Origin: Fictibacillus marinisediminis
GTDB taxonomy: Bacteria > Bacillota > Bacilli > Bacillales > Fictibacillaceae
Length of the DNA stretch: 64,000 nucleotides
Direction of reading: 5' to 3'
Assembly (NCBI RefSeq): GCF_023149135.1
Contig: NZ_JAIWJX010000002.1
Span: 1,054,001-1,118,000, forward strand
This document shows positions 49,570 through 58,759 of this stretch, in pieces; position 1 is the stretch's first letter; each line of letters opens with the position of its first letter. Below the pieces are notes generated by a model. The model worked only from the letters and a program-made list of their open reading frames with translations. It was not told where the DNA came from and ran no database searches. Both the position numbers and the translations under genes were made by a program.

Positions 49570-50055
49570 ATGAAAAAAATACTTGCTAGTTTGGCAGTTG
49601 TCATCATGGCCTGGGGGATTTCATTTTCAACAGCATCAGCTTCAGCGCCAGGATTTCATCACCCTGTGGACTGGGATAAAAATTCAATTTTACGCAAGGA
49701 TGCGCGTGGTGTGGAAGTTAAAAACATGCAGTATATTATCAATGTTCTCAGATTTTATACCGATTCGTCAGTCATCGACTCCGATGGAATCTTTGGTCCG
49801 AAAACGGAAGCCGCTGTTAAACAATATCAAAAAAAGCACAACCTGCTCGTGGATGGTGTAGTGGGGCCGAGGACGTGGGAGAGCTTCTCTCAATTCATTG
49901 AAAAGAGAGGAAAGAACACTTGTGGAGCCGGTGGATACATGGCCCTAAGAATCCATTGGAAATACGATAGCTCTAATTTCTAGGCGCCATCCAAAGCGTA
50001 TATCTATGGAAATGGAGAAACATTAACCGATACGTATCGGTTATATGCCAATTAA
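49570..50055 (+). pseudogene. Secreted peptidoglycan-binding protein with an in-frame TAG
   Basis: The signal peptide MKKILASLAVVIMAWGISFS ends near ASASA. A PG_binding_1 domain follows: VEVKNMQYIINVLRFYTDSS, DGIFGPKTEAAVKQYQKKHN and VDGVVGPRTWESF. After 137 codons the frame stops with TAG (49981-49983) but continues without a gap as APSKAYIYGNGETLTDTYRL to TAA at 50055. A single TGG to TAG or CAG to TAG change would explain it. The short form may still be made and exported. Binding to cell wall is expected. Confidence 0.72.
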
Positions 50056-50099
50056 ATGTACTGAGGAATAACAATATCCTTATAAGCTTTCCTTCAAAG

Positions 50100-50128
50100 A
50101 AAACGTGCCCTATTCACGCACGTTTTTC
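50100..50128 (+). terminator. Intrinsic terminator
   Basis: An AAAACGTGC/GCACGTTTTT hairpin, 45 bases after the TAA. Confidence 0.85.
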
Positions 50129-50210
50129 TTTGTTTTGCAATACTGAAGCTCTAAGCGTGCAAGGAATAAATTCTTTCTGACGGACGTACCTATAAAGTAG
50201 GAGGTGTATG

Positions 50211-50939
50211 ATGTTTGGTCATCGAATGAAATTGCGGAAAGGACCTCTGCCGTTTAAACGTGTGCTGTTATACTCGTTGATCATGCTCCTCGGTATGACT
50301 ATTTTTGCATTTTGGTTAGTGGACCATAAAATTGAACCCATCTTAAAAAACATTGCCCGTTCGGAAGTCCATAACATCGCGGATGAAGCCATCAATGATG
50401 CCATTCTTAAAACTACAAATCAATATGATATGAATAAATTGATTGTTATCCATGAACAAAAAGGCCAGCATCCGGCCTACAGTCTAAATTATCAAATGTT
50501 TAATAAGGTTTTGGGGAAAATGACGGAAAGTATTCATGATGAAATAAAGAGTCAGCAGCATACCAAAAAAGATAGATTCGGAAATAGACTTAACTCAATT
50601 GTCTATCAAATCCCGTTAGGTGCAGCATTTAACAACTCCTTGCTATCCGATGTAGGGCCTCCCGTACCAGTAGAAATGAGTGTGGTTGGAAACGTGGATT
50701 CAGATCTGAAAACCAAGCCAATGAACGTAGGAATTAATAATCCATATCTTGAGGTTTATGTACATTTAAAAGTAAATGTACAGGTTGTTGTACCATTTTC
50801 TTCAGAAAAAGTAACCGTAGCGAACAATGTAAAACTTGGTGATCTTTTCTTGCCGCAAGACGTTCCAGAGTATTACGGAGACGGCGGAGGCTTATTCAAA
50901 CCAGCAGTTATTGGCAATAAAGCGAAAAAGAACGATTAA
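50211..50939 (+). CDS. yunB: Sporulation protein YunB
   Basis: About 242 residues; ATG 50208 or 50211 behind AGGAGGTGT. One N-terminal membrane helix (about 20-38) is followed by a domain outside the membrane with ARSEVHNIADEAINDAILKT, FNNSLLSDVGPPVPVEMSVV and VVPFSSEKVTVANNVKLGDL, the conserved parts of YunB. B. subtilis YunB is made in the mother cell under sigma-E and is needed for efficient sporulation. It supports an endospore-forming host. A terminator follows. Confidence 0.92.
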   Translation: MFGHRMKLRKGPLPFKRVLLYSLIMLLGMTIFAFWLVDHKIEPILKNIARSEVHNIADEAINDAILKTTNQYDMNKLIVIHEQKGQHPAYSLNYQMFNKVLGKMTESIHDEIKSQQHTKKDRFGNRLNSIVYQIPLGAAFNNSLLSDVGPPVPVEMSVVGNVDSDLKTKPMNVGINNPYLEVYVHLKVNVQVVVPFSSEKVTVANNVKLGDLFLPQDVPEYYGDGGGLFKPAVIGNKAKKND

Positions 50940-50971
50940 ACTCTATCCCTGGATCAGGATAGAGTTTTTTT
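50940..50971 (+). terminator. Intrinsic terminator of yunB
   Basis: An AACTCTATCC/GGATAGAGTT stem and seven T. Confidence 0.93.
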
Positions 50972-51034
50972 ACTTCTAATATATAGAATTTTACTGGTGG
51001 AGATATAATGAACGTACAGATAAAAAGGAGAATT

Positions 51035-51280
51035 ATGAATCATAAACTCATTTCTAATTATAAAGATCATGATAGACTTAGATGCAGCTTTAATAACCTT
51101 GCTCAAAAAGCCAGAAAGGGAGAATTGACAGGTTTTACGTTGCCGAACTGATGGGTTATCTTTGATGATCAGGGATATCCAGTTCAGTCCATTCCTTACA
51201 AGGATGACCATGTTTTATTTGTACATACGAAACAAGGAGTGGAATGGCCCCGCAAAGCAAAACATCCGTTGACTTCTTAA
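51035..51280 (+). pseudogene. Short gene with in-frame TGA, N-terminus GNAT-like
   Basis: ATG 51035 follows AAAAAGGAGAATT. The product starts MNHKLISNYKDHDRLRCSFN, like the N-terminus of some GNAT acetyltransferases, and stops at TGA 51149-51151 after 38 codons. The same frame then continues as WVIFDDQGYPVQSIPYKDDH and VLFVHTKQGVEWPRK to TAA at 51280. It may be a decayed gene or a fusion of two fragments. The rest of 51281-51495 shows no gene. Confidence 0.5.
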
Positions 51281-51495
51281 ACTTAAGAAAAGCTGCTGCT
51301 AGTTCTAAAAAAGAAGCAGCCTCCCCAGTTCTGCAGGAAACCTGTATGGTCCAGGCAGATGAATCGTTGTCCTAGGAACCTTTCAGAACGTACATGCAAT
51401 GTAGGCAATGCTCATTTCCTACAACCAACCATTTATTACGTTAAATGAAACTCATACTGCTACTATACGAAGGTCAGCCTGGTCCGTGAGCTCCC

Positions 51496-51537
51496 AAAAA
51501 AGCTGCCTCCTGCGATAAGCGGGAGGCAGCTTTTTTA
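51496..51537. terminator. Terminator of the ArsR-type gene
   Basis: AAAAAAGCTGCCTCC / GGAGGCAGCTTTTTT with a short loop; functional in both directions. Confidence 0.93.
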
Positions 51538-52197
51538 TTTTTCTTCTTCATTTTCTGTCACAATCCCAAGTTCTTCTGCATCCTCAATTCTGTAACTGAT
51601 CAATACATATTGATACGTACCGACTTTGTTGGCTTCTTCTTCGGACAGTATCTTTTTTTCCGGGCGTTCCGGCCAGTCGAACTCTTTTTTATCTTTTTTT
51701 CCAAGAGCTTTCATGATGGTAGGAAAGGACTCCTGCCATTCTTTAGCCGTCATGCGGTCGCTCGAGGAATTGATCGTTACATGATAGGGGAGTTCATTCA
51801 GTTCAACACCCTGCTTTTTTTCTTCTCTTACCTTCGCAAGAGATCTTTCATACAGCTTTAACGCAGGTTCGATTAATTGATAGGTTAGTGAAAGTGCTAC
51901 TTCGGGCTGTTCGGCCTGTGCCTGGAGATCACCTCTGTAAAGCACACCTTCCATATTAACGGTTTTATAGTATTTCTCCACAAGATTACCGAGCTGCTTT
52001 GTTTCTGCCACTTCCAGAAGTTCCGCTTCTTCAAGCTTTTTCACGTGATAATACAGCCTGGAAGGGTGTTCGTTCAGTTCCGACGCGAGCTGTTTTACCG
52101 TGATCGGCTGTTCGGATGCAAGGTGAAGAATTCTCAGTCTCCTTGGATCAGAGAAGATTTTCATTAAATCGATCGATTGTGTTTTCCATTGAGCCAT
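51535..52197 (-). CDS. ArsR-family winged-helix regulator
   Basis: About 220 residues from ATG 52197 (AGGTGGGATGTCAC upstream). The N-terminal ArsR-type HTH is SIDLMKIFSDPRRLRILHLA with VKQLASELNEHPSRLYYHVK. The C-terminal 130 residues form an additional domain that ends in an acidic tail. No metal-site cysteines are present. It follows the MFS gene on the same strand by 79 bases, so it may regulate its own operon. Confidence 0.85.
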   Translation of the reverse strand: MAQWKTQSIDLMKIFSDPRRLRILHLASEQPITVKQLASELNEHPSRLYYHVKKLEEAELLEVAETKQLGNLVEKYYKTVNMEGVLYRGDLQAQAEQPEVALSLTYQLIEPALKLYERSLAKVREEKKQGVELNELPYHVTINSSSDRMTAKEWQESFPTIMKALGKKDKKEFDWPERPEKKILSEEEANKVGTYQYVLISYRIEDAEELGIVTENEEEK

Positions 52198-52276
52198 GTG
52201 ACATCCCACCTAAACATTATCTTTATTAAAAAGAATACCACAAATTCAAGGGATAACGAGATGCCCAATTGTATGA

Positions 52277-53536
52277 TTAGTCCATCGTTCGGATCACTTT
52301 GCTTCTCCAAAGCACGAGAACCACAAACATGGTAAGGACCACGCTTGAAACCAAAATAATTTTGTCAATCGGAATTCCTCCTGACAGTAAAGAGGATACA
52401 AGCGCAAATGAGAGTGGGACGAATCCCATAGAAGCTGTAGCCATTAAGCTTTGCACTCGGCCCATCATGTGTTTATCCGTCATCTCCTGAACTAAGGACG
52501 GAGAGATAATATTGGAGATGGATAAGCATACACCTGCCATCGATAGAAGTAAAATACCATGCCAGAGAGCGGACATTTGGCTTAAGAAAATATTAAAGAC
52601 CGAGAGAAGAGCGATTAGAGAAAGGCTGATGACCGGCCGTTTTCTTTTTATGTTCAATGCCCCAGTAAGCAGTGCTCCCACTACCATGCCGCCAGCAAGA
52701 GAGCTTTCCAGATAGCTTAACGCCAAGACATCTCCTTTTAAATACTGATCCACCATTAGAGGCAATCCGATATTGAGAGGGCCTACCAAGAACAGATTGA
52801 CAAAAATTGAAGTGGCCATCGTTATGAGCAGGTAGGGGACGCTTTTGACGTAGACAATGCCTTCCTTTAACTGCTGAAATGTGGATTCTCTTTTTTTTGT
52901 TTCTTTTGATTGCTGATCTGGATAGCGGATTTGCGAGATAAGAATGCTGCTGCAGATGAGCAGGATAGAAGTGCAACAGAAAACGCCGCTGAAGGAGCCA
53001 AATTTAATGATAAAGCCGGCGATGACCGGGCCAGTTAATAAAGATAGCTGATTGGTGGTCTGCATGAGAGAGTTGGAGCGTACGATATGCTCCTTTTCAA
53101 CGATGGTGGGAAGCATGGATTGGTTCGCCGGCCAGTAAAAGGCATCAAGTACACCAAAACAAAGAGCAAATATACCGAGGAAAATCAGGTTCATACTGTC
53201 GTTCATGATCAAAAGCACTAAGCCAAGTACAAGTAATCCTCTCGTCAGATTGGAAATGAAGATCACATGCGACCGCTTCATCCGGTCAGCGAGAACGCCG
53301 CCGATTGACATGAGCAGTACCCGTGGAATGGTGGTGAGCATCATAATAATTCCAAGCCTTGATGGGGCTTCTAGAGCACGTATAACAAACCAGGTCTCTG
53401 AAATTAAATAGATAGAGAACGACAGCCCTGTAAAAATACTGGCAATCCATAAAAATAAAAACTGCCGGTTGGCAAAAACCTCTCCAAATGATGCCTTTTT
53501 TATAACCTTTGCTTCCTGTGCCAAACTGCTTTCCAT
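52277..53536 (-). CDS. MFS transporter, MFS_3/enterobactin-exporter-like
   Basis: 419 residues, 12 membrane segments. LFLWIASIFTGLSFSIYLIS leads helix 1; the loop 2-3 motif is GGVLADRMKRSHVIFISNLT; the FYWPANQSMLPTIVEKE segment after helix 4 is typical of the MFS_3 group of drug and siderophore exporters. The start follows GAGAGGAGTTTTTAT. It is the first gene of an operon with the ArsR regulator. The substrate is unknown. Confidence 0.87.
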   Translation of the reverse strand: MESSLAQEAKVIKKASFGEVFANRQFLFLWIASIFTGLSFSIYLISETWFVIRALEAPSRLGIIMMLTTIPRVLLMSIGGVLADRMKRSHVIFISNLTRGLLVLGLVLLIMNDSMNLIFLGIFALCFGVLDAFYWPANQSMLPTIVEKEHIVRSNSLMQTTNQLSLLTGPVIAGFIIKFGSFSGVFCCTSILLICSSILISQIRYPDQQSKETKKRESTFQQLKEGIVYVKSVPYLLITMATSIFVNLFLVGPLNIGLPLMVDQYLKGDVLALSYLESSLAGGMVVGALLTGALNIKRKRPVISLSLIALLSVFNIFLSQMSALWHGILLLSMAGVCLSISNIISPSLVQEMTDKHMMGRVQSLMATASMGFVPLSFALVSSLLSGGIPIDKIILVSSVVLTMFVVLVLWRSKVIRTMD

Positions 53537-53740
53537 ATAAAAACTCCTCTCGCAATTGAAATTAATTTATCGTTAAAATTTATTTTAATGGTAAAAATCA
53601 TTTTAGTGAATTAGAATCGTTCGACAAAAAGTTTACGAGGGGAAAATCCGGTTGCATTGGAAAAGGATATAAAACTCAAATGGAGTATATAGGTAGAGTG
53701 TAAGGTCAGGAAATTATAGGATCTGGATGGTGGTCAGCAG

Positions 53741-54602
53741 ATGATACGCTGGGAAACGAAGATGATTTCAACGGAACGCGGAAACTTTGAAGTGTTTAGT
53801 AAAGGGCAGGGACCTGCGTTATGTGTGGCCCATCTCTATTCAGAGTTTAATGAGACAGGTGACAGATTTGCTGATACATTTACGGAAACAAACCAAGTAT
53901 TTCTAGTAAATCTGAGAGAAGCGGGAATGTCAGTACAAGCGCACGAACCGTATCAGCTCAGCATGATTGAGACGGTGCTAGATCTTGAAGCAGTTAGATT
54001 GGAGCTGGGCATTCAGTCTTGGAACGTTGCCGGACATTCTACCGGGGGAATGCTTGGTCTTGTCTATGGCATGCGGCATCCTCAATCCATTGATTCTTTA
54101 ATCATTGCCGGTTCTGCAGCCAGGGAATATGCCTCCTCATCGCCCTATTGTATCTATCATCAGGAACACCCACAGTTTGAAAAGGATGCAAATGCTGATC
54201 GAACGCCTGAAAACGAACCTATCAGAAGAAGAACGCAGCCGCTGCTCCCGGGAGCGGACGAAGCTCTCCCTGCATGAACCGGCTCGGTATGATGAATAAT
54301 TTACAGGGGATGTCCACAAATCGATGTCTGCTGCCCGCATGAACTTTTTTGCACGGGAAATTCTGCTATTTGATATTACGAAACAAATGCACAAGGTTAC
54401 TGCCAGAACTTTGGTGATTTGCGGAGCACATGACGTCCAGTGCCCTCTTCCTTTCTCTAAGGAAATTGCAGAACTAATCCCTAACGCCGAGCTGGAAGTT
54501 TTTAATGACAGCAATCATTATCCTTTTTTAGAAGAAGCTGAAAAATTCAGCGGGGTGATCAAAGAATTTCTATTCCATCCTGTCATGAGGCATAAAACAT
54601 GA
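53741..54602 (+). pseudogene. Alpha/beta hydrolase, broken by a frameshift and an in-frame TAA
   Basis: The first frame (53741-about 54180) has the nucleophile elbow GHSTGGMLGLVYGM and the first half of an alpha/beta hydrolase. Around 54175-54190 the homology moves to another frame (RMQMLIERLKTNLSEEERSR), which stops with TAA at 54297-54299. It then resumes in the same frame with ARMNFFAREILLFDITKQMH, the acid region ICGAHDVQCP and the catalytic His in NDSNHYPFLEE, to TGA at 54602. Two lesions in one gene make mutation more likely than regulation. The stop overlaps the Nudix start, so the two were an operon. Confidence 0.82.
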
Positions 54603-55177
54603 GAGCAATAGAGTTTGAAAAGCAGTTTGTGACAGCTGGAATCTTTGTCTTCTATAAAGGGCTTTTCCCGTTTCAAATCGGTCCGACAAGGAAAGGGGAT
54701 CAGCTCGGAGTCGTCAGGCTGGGTGGGCATCGGGAAGAAAATGAAACACCGATCGAGACAGCGGTGCGGGAATTGCGTGAAGAATCGGGCATGAATGTAA
54801 AACCCATCCATTCCCCAGTGACCTATCATACGCCCAGCTGGAATTATCCTGAAACAAAAGTGAGGGCACAGGATTCACAAGGAATGGCTCCCGTTCTGAT
54901 TAAAGGAGTAAACGGTGAATATTCTGTCATGTACTTTGGGGAGTCCATGGATAAGCCTGTACCATCTTCTGAAGCGAGAGCAATTGTATTATTGAAACCG
55001 GCAGATATTGTGCTAATTTGCAGCAGGACGCTGACTTTTGGTGAGTATATAACCCGCAATGGAATTGTTGTAGAAAGAGAGAAGATGGACCGTAATCTTA
55101 ATCTGGTGCCCTTTCCGCAGCTTCGTTTTTTATCCAGGCTTTTAAAAGAAAATCCAGCGTGGCTCAAAGGTATTTAA
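54599..55177 (+). CDS. Nudix hydrolase
   Basis: 192 residues. The Nudix box is complete: GHREENE, then TPIETAVRELREESGM, fitting Gx5Ex7REUxEExGU. The region around it (RKGDQLGVVRLGGH) is extended, and the C-terminal 80 residues may bind the substrate. It would hydrolyse a nucleoside diphosphate derivative. The start ATG overlaps the TGA of the broken hydrolase gene (ATGA). Confidence 0.9.
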   Translation: MRAIEFEKQFVTAGIFVFYKGLFPFQIGPTRKGDQLGVVRLGGHREENETPIETAVRELREESGMNVKPIHSPVTYHTPSWNYPETKVRAQDSQGMAPVLIKGVNGEYSVMYFGESMDKPVPSSEARAIVLLKPADIVLICSRTLTFGEYITRNGIVVEREKMDRNLNLVPFPQLRFLSRLLKENPAWLKGI

Positions 55178-55186
55178 GGAAAATAA

Positions 55187-55215
55187 AAAAGCTCAGCATT
55201 ACGCTGAGCTGTAAA
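55187..55215. terminator. Intrinsic terminator
   Basis: An AAGCTCAGC/GCTGAGCTG(T) hairpin, between convergent genes. Confidence 0.75.
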
Positions 55216-55228
55216 GGTTAATGATTGA

Positions 55229-55504
55229 TTATTGAAACAGTCCGGAATGAAGCACTTCATTCGCTGCAGAAACAACATTGAACAAGAAAGCTCCCCACCA
55301 TACAAGACGGCCTCGGGAAGAAACTTTGCTCCATCTTGCTCCCTTGCCATGTTCTTTGAAATAAATAAGAGCAGCAAGGGCCGTTATATTAAAGAAGATC
55401 ATGCTCCAGCGGGCTACAACAAGGTAAGTCGGACTTACTAATCCACCGGCAAGCAGCAATCCATTGATTAAGAACAGCATATAGAAAAACGGAAGACTTT
55501 TCAT
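55229..55504 (-). CDS. Small membrane protein, unknown function
   Basis: 91 residues from ATG 55504 (TTGGAGAGAAGTGATGAC upstream). Three hydrophobic segments at about 3-20, 26-48 and 67-85, with a basic loop GKGARWSKVSSRGR between. No family recognised. Confidence 0.62.
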   Translation of the reverse strand: MKSLPFFYMLFLINGLLLAGGLVSPTYLVVARWSMIFFNITALAALIYFKEHGKGARWSKVSSRGRLVWWGAFLFNVVSAANEVLHSGLFQ

Positions 55505-55623
55505 GTCATCACTTCTCTCCAAGATGATCAAATCCTCGTTTATTCTATCACCGTAATTATGAAATTGGAATGGGTTTGCTCAATGGTTAACAATGTTGAC
55601 ACAATTACTGACCGAACCTGATA

Positions 55624-56490
55624 TCAGGGCTTTTTCGAAGGAACATGTATGACATCAGAAGATGAAATCATCACCATCATGCTCCCTCCATAGGTTTTGG
55701 CCCGGATCAGGATCGGCTGGTTATAACGGTTTTGAAAACGGAAATCAGGCCCGTACCAGCTGACGGTCGCATCCCTGCCTTTTGGAACATAAGGTACACT
55801 TCGGCTGTGTGAAAAACGCTGCACAATATGAAGTCCAGCCCGGTCCACGGCATTAAAAAGAGTAGAGGAGACCTGGCAGATTCCTCCGCCGACTCCTTCT
55901 GAAAGCTCTCCACGAACAATAACAGGTGCACGCATGTACCCTTTGTCAGTAGTCCGTCTGCCTACGACCCCGTTAAAGGAAAAGGTCTCTCCAGGAAACA
56001 CGACTTGATTATCAATCGCTTTTGCGGCAAGTGAAATATTATGGGTCCTGGATGAATGAGAACGGTTGAAATAGGTAACATACTGAGCAAGGTGATTGGT
56101 CCTGATATTTCCGAGCAGCTCACTGTCAACCCTGGGATGTACGGTTAATTGAGGGATTTCAAGTTTAGCAGGTCCCTTGCTGAAGAAATTGGCATAAAAC
56201 TGTTCTTTAAACGCTTTCTTATAAAGCATGGATCCGTTTTCTCCAGGCATGATGCCTCCAGATTCGTTGATCTTTGCATTAATAGGCGGACGGTAGACCT
56301 GTCTTTCCAATTTTAACGTGAACAACTCGAGTTTTTCACTATCGATCATTGGTGTACCCGGAAGCGGAATCATAAAATCTTTTCGATCGATAATTGCGAT
56401 GGTTTGGCCTTGCTGCATCAATGATATACTCGCCGGCGTACTGACGGGCTGTACGGCCAGCAGCATACCGGTTAACCATGAAAGTAACAT
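55624..56490 (-). CDS. VanW-family exported protein
   Basis: About 288 residues from ATG 56490 (GGGAGG at nine bases). A signal sequence (LLSWLTGMLLAVQPVSTP) is followed by an N-terminal region and, from about residue 140, a VanW domain with VFPGETFSFNGVVGRRTTDK, EGVGGGICQVSSTLFNAVDR and RFSHSRSVPYVPKGRDATVS. VanW proteins act at the cell wall; the biochemistry is not known. Transcribed alone. Confidence 0.88.
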   Translation of the reverse strand: MLLSWLTGMLLAVQPVSTPASISLMQQGQTIAIIDRKDFMIPLPGTPMIDSEKLELFTLKLERQVYRPPINAKINESGGIMPGENGSMLYKKAFKEQFYANFFSKGPAKLEIPQLTVHPRVDSELLGNIRTNHLAQYVTYFNRSHSSRTHNISLAAKAIDNQVVFPGETFSFNGVVGRRTTDKGYMRAPVIVRGELSEGVGGGICQVSSTLFNAVDRAGLHIVQRFSHSRSVPYVPKGRDATVSWYGPDFRFQNRYNQPILIRAKTYGGSMMVMISSSDVIHVPSKKP

Positions 56491-56602
56491 AAAGAACAAC
56501 CTCCCAACAATTAGTATGTTGAAGGATGTATCGTTTTATGTGCAGGGGATCGCTCAATATATTGGCAGAGCCAAGCACTTTTTAGATTTTTCGAAAAAGT
56601 TA

Positions 56603-56631
56603 TTGACTTTCCATTCCATACCTGTTTTAAT
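56603..56631 (+). promoter_or_regulatory. Promoter of the ssu operon leader
   Basis: TTGACT (56603-56608), 17-base spacer, TTTAAT (56626-56631), about 50 bases before the S-box. Confidence 0.5.
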
Positions 56632-56682
56632 AACAATTAATCCGATGAGATTTATATGATTTAAAAAAACTACATAATCGTT

Positions 56683-56785
56683 TCTTATTATGAGAGGTGG
56701 AGGGAATTGGCCCCATGAAACCTCGGCAGCGGACTCTTTCAGAGAACTGTGCCAAATCCAACAAGCAGCAGCTTGGACGATAAGG
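56683..56785 (+). ncRNA. SAM riboswitch (S-box) of the sulfonate operon
   Basis: P1 TCTTAT with GATAAGG. The core GAGAGGTGGAGGGAATTGGC, ATGAAACCTCGGCAGCGG and TGTGCCAAATCCA is complete. GGAAG after P1 can pair with CTTCC of the terminator, giving the antiterminator. It links sulfonate use to low SAM. Confidence 0.93.
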
Positions 56786-56804
56786 AAGGCGGAACATGAA
56801 TTAT

Positions 56805-56846
56805 ACTTCCCCTTACACGTCCATGACAGGTAAGGGGAAGTTTTTT
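56805..56846 (+). terminator. S-box terminator of the ssu leader
   Basis: An ACTTCCCCTTA/TAAGGGGAAGT stem with TTTTTT. Confidence 0.92.
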
Positions 56847-56883
56847 ATGTGTGAGTAAAAAAATATCGTACAGCTGATTGGTA

Positions 56884-56932
56884 AACCAAAGGCCGTGTCT
56901 TGACATTAGCAGACATGGCCTTTGGTTTTCTT
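56884..56932 (+). terminator. Second leader terminator of the ssu operon
   Basis: AACCAAAGGCCGTGTCT pairs with AGACATGGCCTTTGGTT, a 17-base stem, followed by TTCTTTC. It has the same lead-in (GATTGGTAAACCAAAGGC) as the second hairpin behind the orphan S-box. Confidence 0.8.
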
Positions 56933-57007
56933 TCGTTCCTGGACCTGTTTTCATTTGAAAGGGGGAATTTTATTCGCTGCAATTGTTCAAAACGATACGT
57001 CGACCGG

Positions 57008-57052
57008 ACAACCGGAGGCTTCCTAAAAAGGAGGTTTCCGGTTGTTTTCTTT
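57008..57052 (+). terminator. Third leader hairpin of the ssu operon
   Basis: ACAACCGGAGGCTTCCT pairs with AGGAGGTTTCCGGTTGT around AAAA, then TTTCTTTTT. It lies 33 bases before the ssuB start. Confidence 0.8.
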
Positions 57053-57084
57053 TTGCCAAAACGAAATGAAGAAGGGAGATCGTA

Positions 57085-57852
57085 ATGACTTTACTGCAAA
57101 TTAGTAAACTCGATCGGAGTTTTGAGACGGGAAAAGGCGTGACAAAAGCACTTGAACAAATTGATCTCAATGTGAATCAAGGAGAATTTATCACGGTGAT
57201 CGGCCCGAGCGGCTGCGGGAAAAGTACCTTATTAAAAATAATTGCTGGATTGGATACAAGCCATGAGGGCTCTGTATTACTGGATAACCAAAAAGTTTCA
57301 GGACCAAGTATTGATAAAGGATTTATTTTTCAAGAACCCAGGTTGTTTCCCTGGCTGACAGTGGAAAAAAATATTGCGGCCAACTTGCCTGTGAAAGAAA
57401 ATGCTACACAAGGAAGAGTACGAGAGCTGATTAACTTGGTCCGGCTGGAGGGTTTTGAAAATGCCTATCCAAAAGAGCTGTCGGGAGGAATGGCTCAGCG
57501 GGTATCCATCGCAAGAGCCCTGCTCAGAAATCCTAAGGTTCTCCTCCTGGATGAACCATTTGGAGCGTTGGATGCCTTTACCCGGTCACATATGCAAGAG
57601 GTGCTGCTCGATATCTGGCAGAAAAACCGGACGACTATGATCTTTGTGACTCACGACATCGATGAGGCCATCTATCTTGCCAGCCGAGTCGTGATCATGA
57701 ATCCCCGGCCCGGCACGATTCGGGAAGTGATACCGATTGAGCTGAATCATCCCCGAAGAAAAACAGATCCTGCCTTCCAGGAAATACGTCAGCGTGTGTT
57801 GAGTGAATTTGAAAAAGTAGAGGAATTCGAGAAAACTGCAGCCGTCCGATAA
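57085..57852 (+). CDS. ssuB: Aliphatic sulfonate ABC transporter ATP-binding protein
   Basis: 255 residues. Walker A is GPSGCGKST, the signature [15 protein letters not shown] and Walker [15 protein letters not shown]; the H-loop is [10 protein letters not shown]. The pattern of NrtD/SsuB/TauB transporters is clear. With SsuC and SsuA it imports alkanesulfonates. The start follows AGAAGGGAGATCGT. The S-box and two further leader hairpins lie upstream. Confidence 0.94.
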   Translation: MTLLQISKLDRSFETGKGVTKALEQIDLNVNQGEFITVIGPSGCGKSTLLKIIAGLDTSHEGSVLLDNQKVSGPSIDKGFIFQEPRLFPWLTVEKNIAANLPVKENATQGRVRELINLVRLEGFENAYPKELSGGMAQRVSIARALLRNPKVLLLDEPFGALDAFTRSHMQEVLLDIWQKNRTTMIFVTHDIDEAIYLASRVVIMNPRPGTIREVIPIELNHPRRKTDPAFQEIRQRVLSEFEKVEEFEKTAAVR

Positions 57853-57873
57853 CGATGCAAAGGAGATGAAGTG

Positions 57874-58725
57874 ATGAGCAATCAGACTGGAGTATTAACA
57901 AGAACGACTGTAGAGCGTAAACAAAGCATCAAGGAATCAGCAACAAAAAAACAGAGCAAAAACCCATTCCAATCCCATTTGGCAAGAGGATTGGCACTCC
58001 CGGTTTTTATCATCATTGTTTGGGAACTGGCAGGTGCTTACGGGCTGATTTCTGCCACCTTGCTGCCGAGGCCGAGTGAAATCCTTATCGCATTTAAAGA
58101 ATTGATTCGTACCGGGGAATTATTCACACATTTTAAAATCAGCTTGTTCCGGGCGCTTACAGGATTTTTAATTGGCGGGGGACTTGGGCTTTTGGCCGGG
58201 CTGGCCGTCGGTTTCTCGAGCAAAACAGAGCAATCACTTGATCCTACGTTTCAGATGCTGCGGACAATTCCATCGTTAGCTGTAATACCGTTATTCATTC
58301 TCTGGTTTGGCTTTGGTGAGCTGTCAAAAATATTGCTGATCTCAAAATCTGCGTTCTTTCCGCTATATGTGAATGCGTTCTTAGGGATACGCGGTGTGGA
58401 CTCTAAACTGTTTGATGTAGCGAAGGTGCTTGAATTCAGCAAATGGAAACAGATCACAAAACTCATTCTTCCTGCTGCACTACCAAATATCCTGCTCGGT
58501 TTACGGCTGTCATTAGGAGCGGCTTGGCTGGCTTTGGTAGCAGCTGAACTGATGGGATCGAGTGAAGGGATTGGATATCTGATTATGGATGCGCGGCAAT
58601 TTTCTCAAACATCCGTGGTTTTCGTAGGAATCATCATTTTTGCGGTGTTCGGAAAAGCATCAGATTCACTGGTCCGATATTTTGAAAAGCGGCTTCTGAA
58701 ATGGCGTGACAGCTATATCGGATGA
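57874..58725 (+). CDS. ssuC: Aliphatic sulfonate ABC transporter permease
   Basis: About 283 residues from ATG 57874 (AAAGGAGATGAAGTG). Six membrane segments and a coupling EAA loop (AKVLEFSKWKQITKLILPAA) show a binding-protein-dependent permease. LLPRPSEILIAFKELIRTGE near the start is typical of SsuC/TauC. Confidence 0.93.
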   Translation: MSNQTGVLTRTTVERKQSIKESATKKQSKNPFQSHLARGLALPVFIIIVWELAGAYGLISATLLPRPSEILIAFKELIRTGELFTHFKISLFRALTGFLIGGGLGLLAGLAVGFSSKTEQSLDPTFQMLRTIPSLAVIPLFILWFGFGELSKILLISKSAFFPLYVNAFLGIRGVDSKLFDVAKVLEFSKWKQITKLILPAALPNILLGLRLSLGAAWLALVAAELMGSSEGIGYLIMDARQFSQTSVVFVGIIIFAVFGKASDSLVRYFEKRLLKWRDSYIG

Positions 58726-58759
58726 TCAAAATCTTACATAACAGGAGAGGAGAAAACGG

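Noticed and set aside
3214..51280. Stop-codon reassignment or selenocysteine/pyrrolysine decoding to explain the in-frame stops
   Set aside because: TAA, TAG and TGA all occur as lesions, each also ends normal genes nearby, and no SECIS-like element or pyrrolysine genes were seen.
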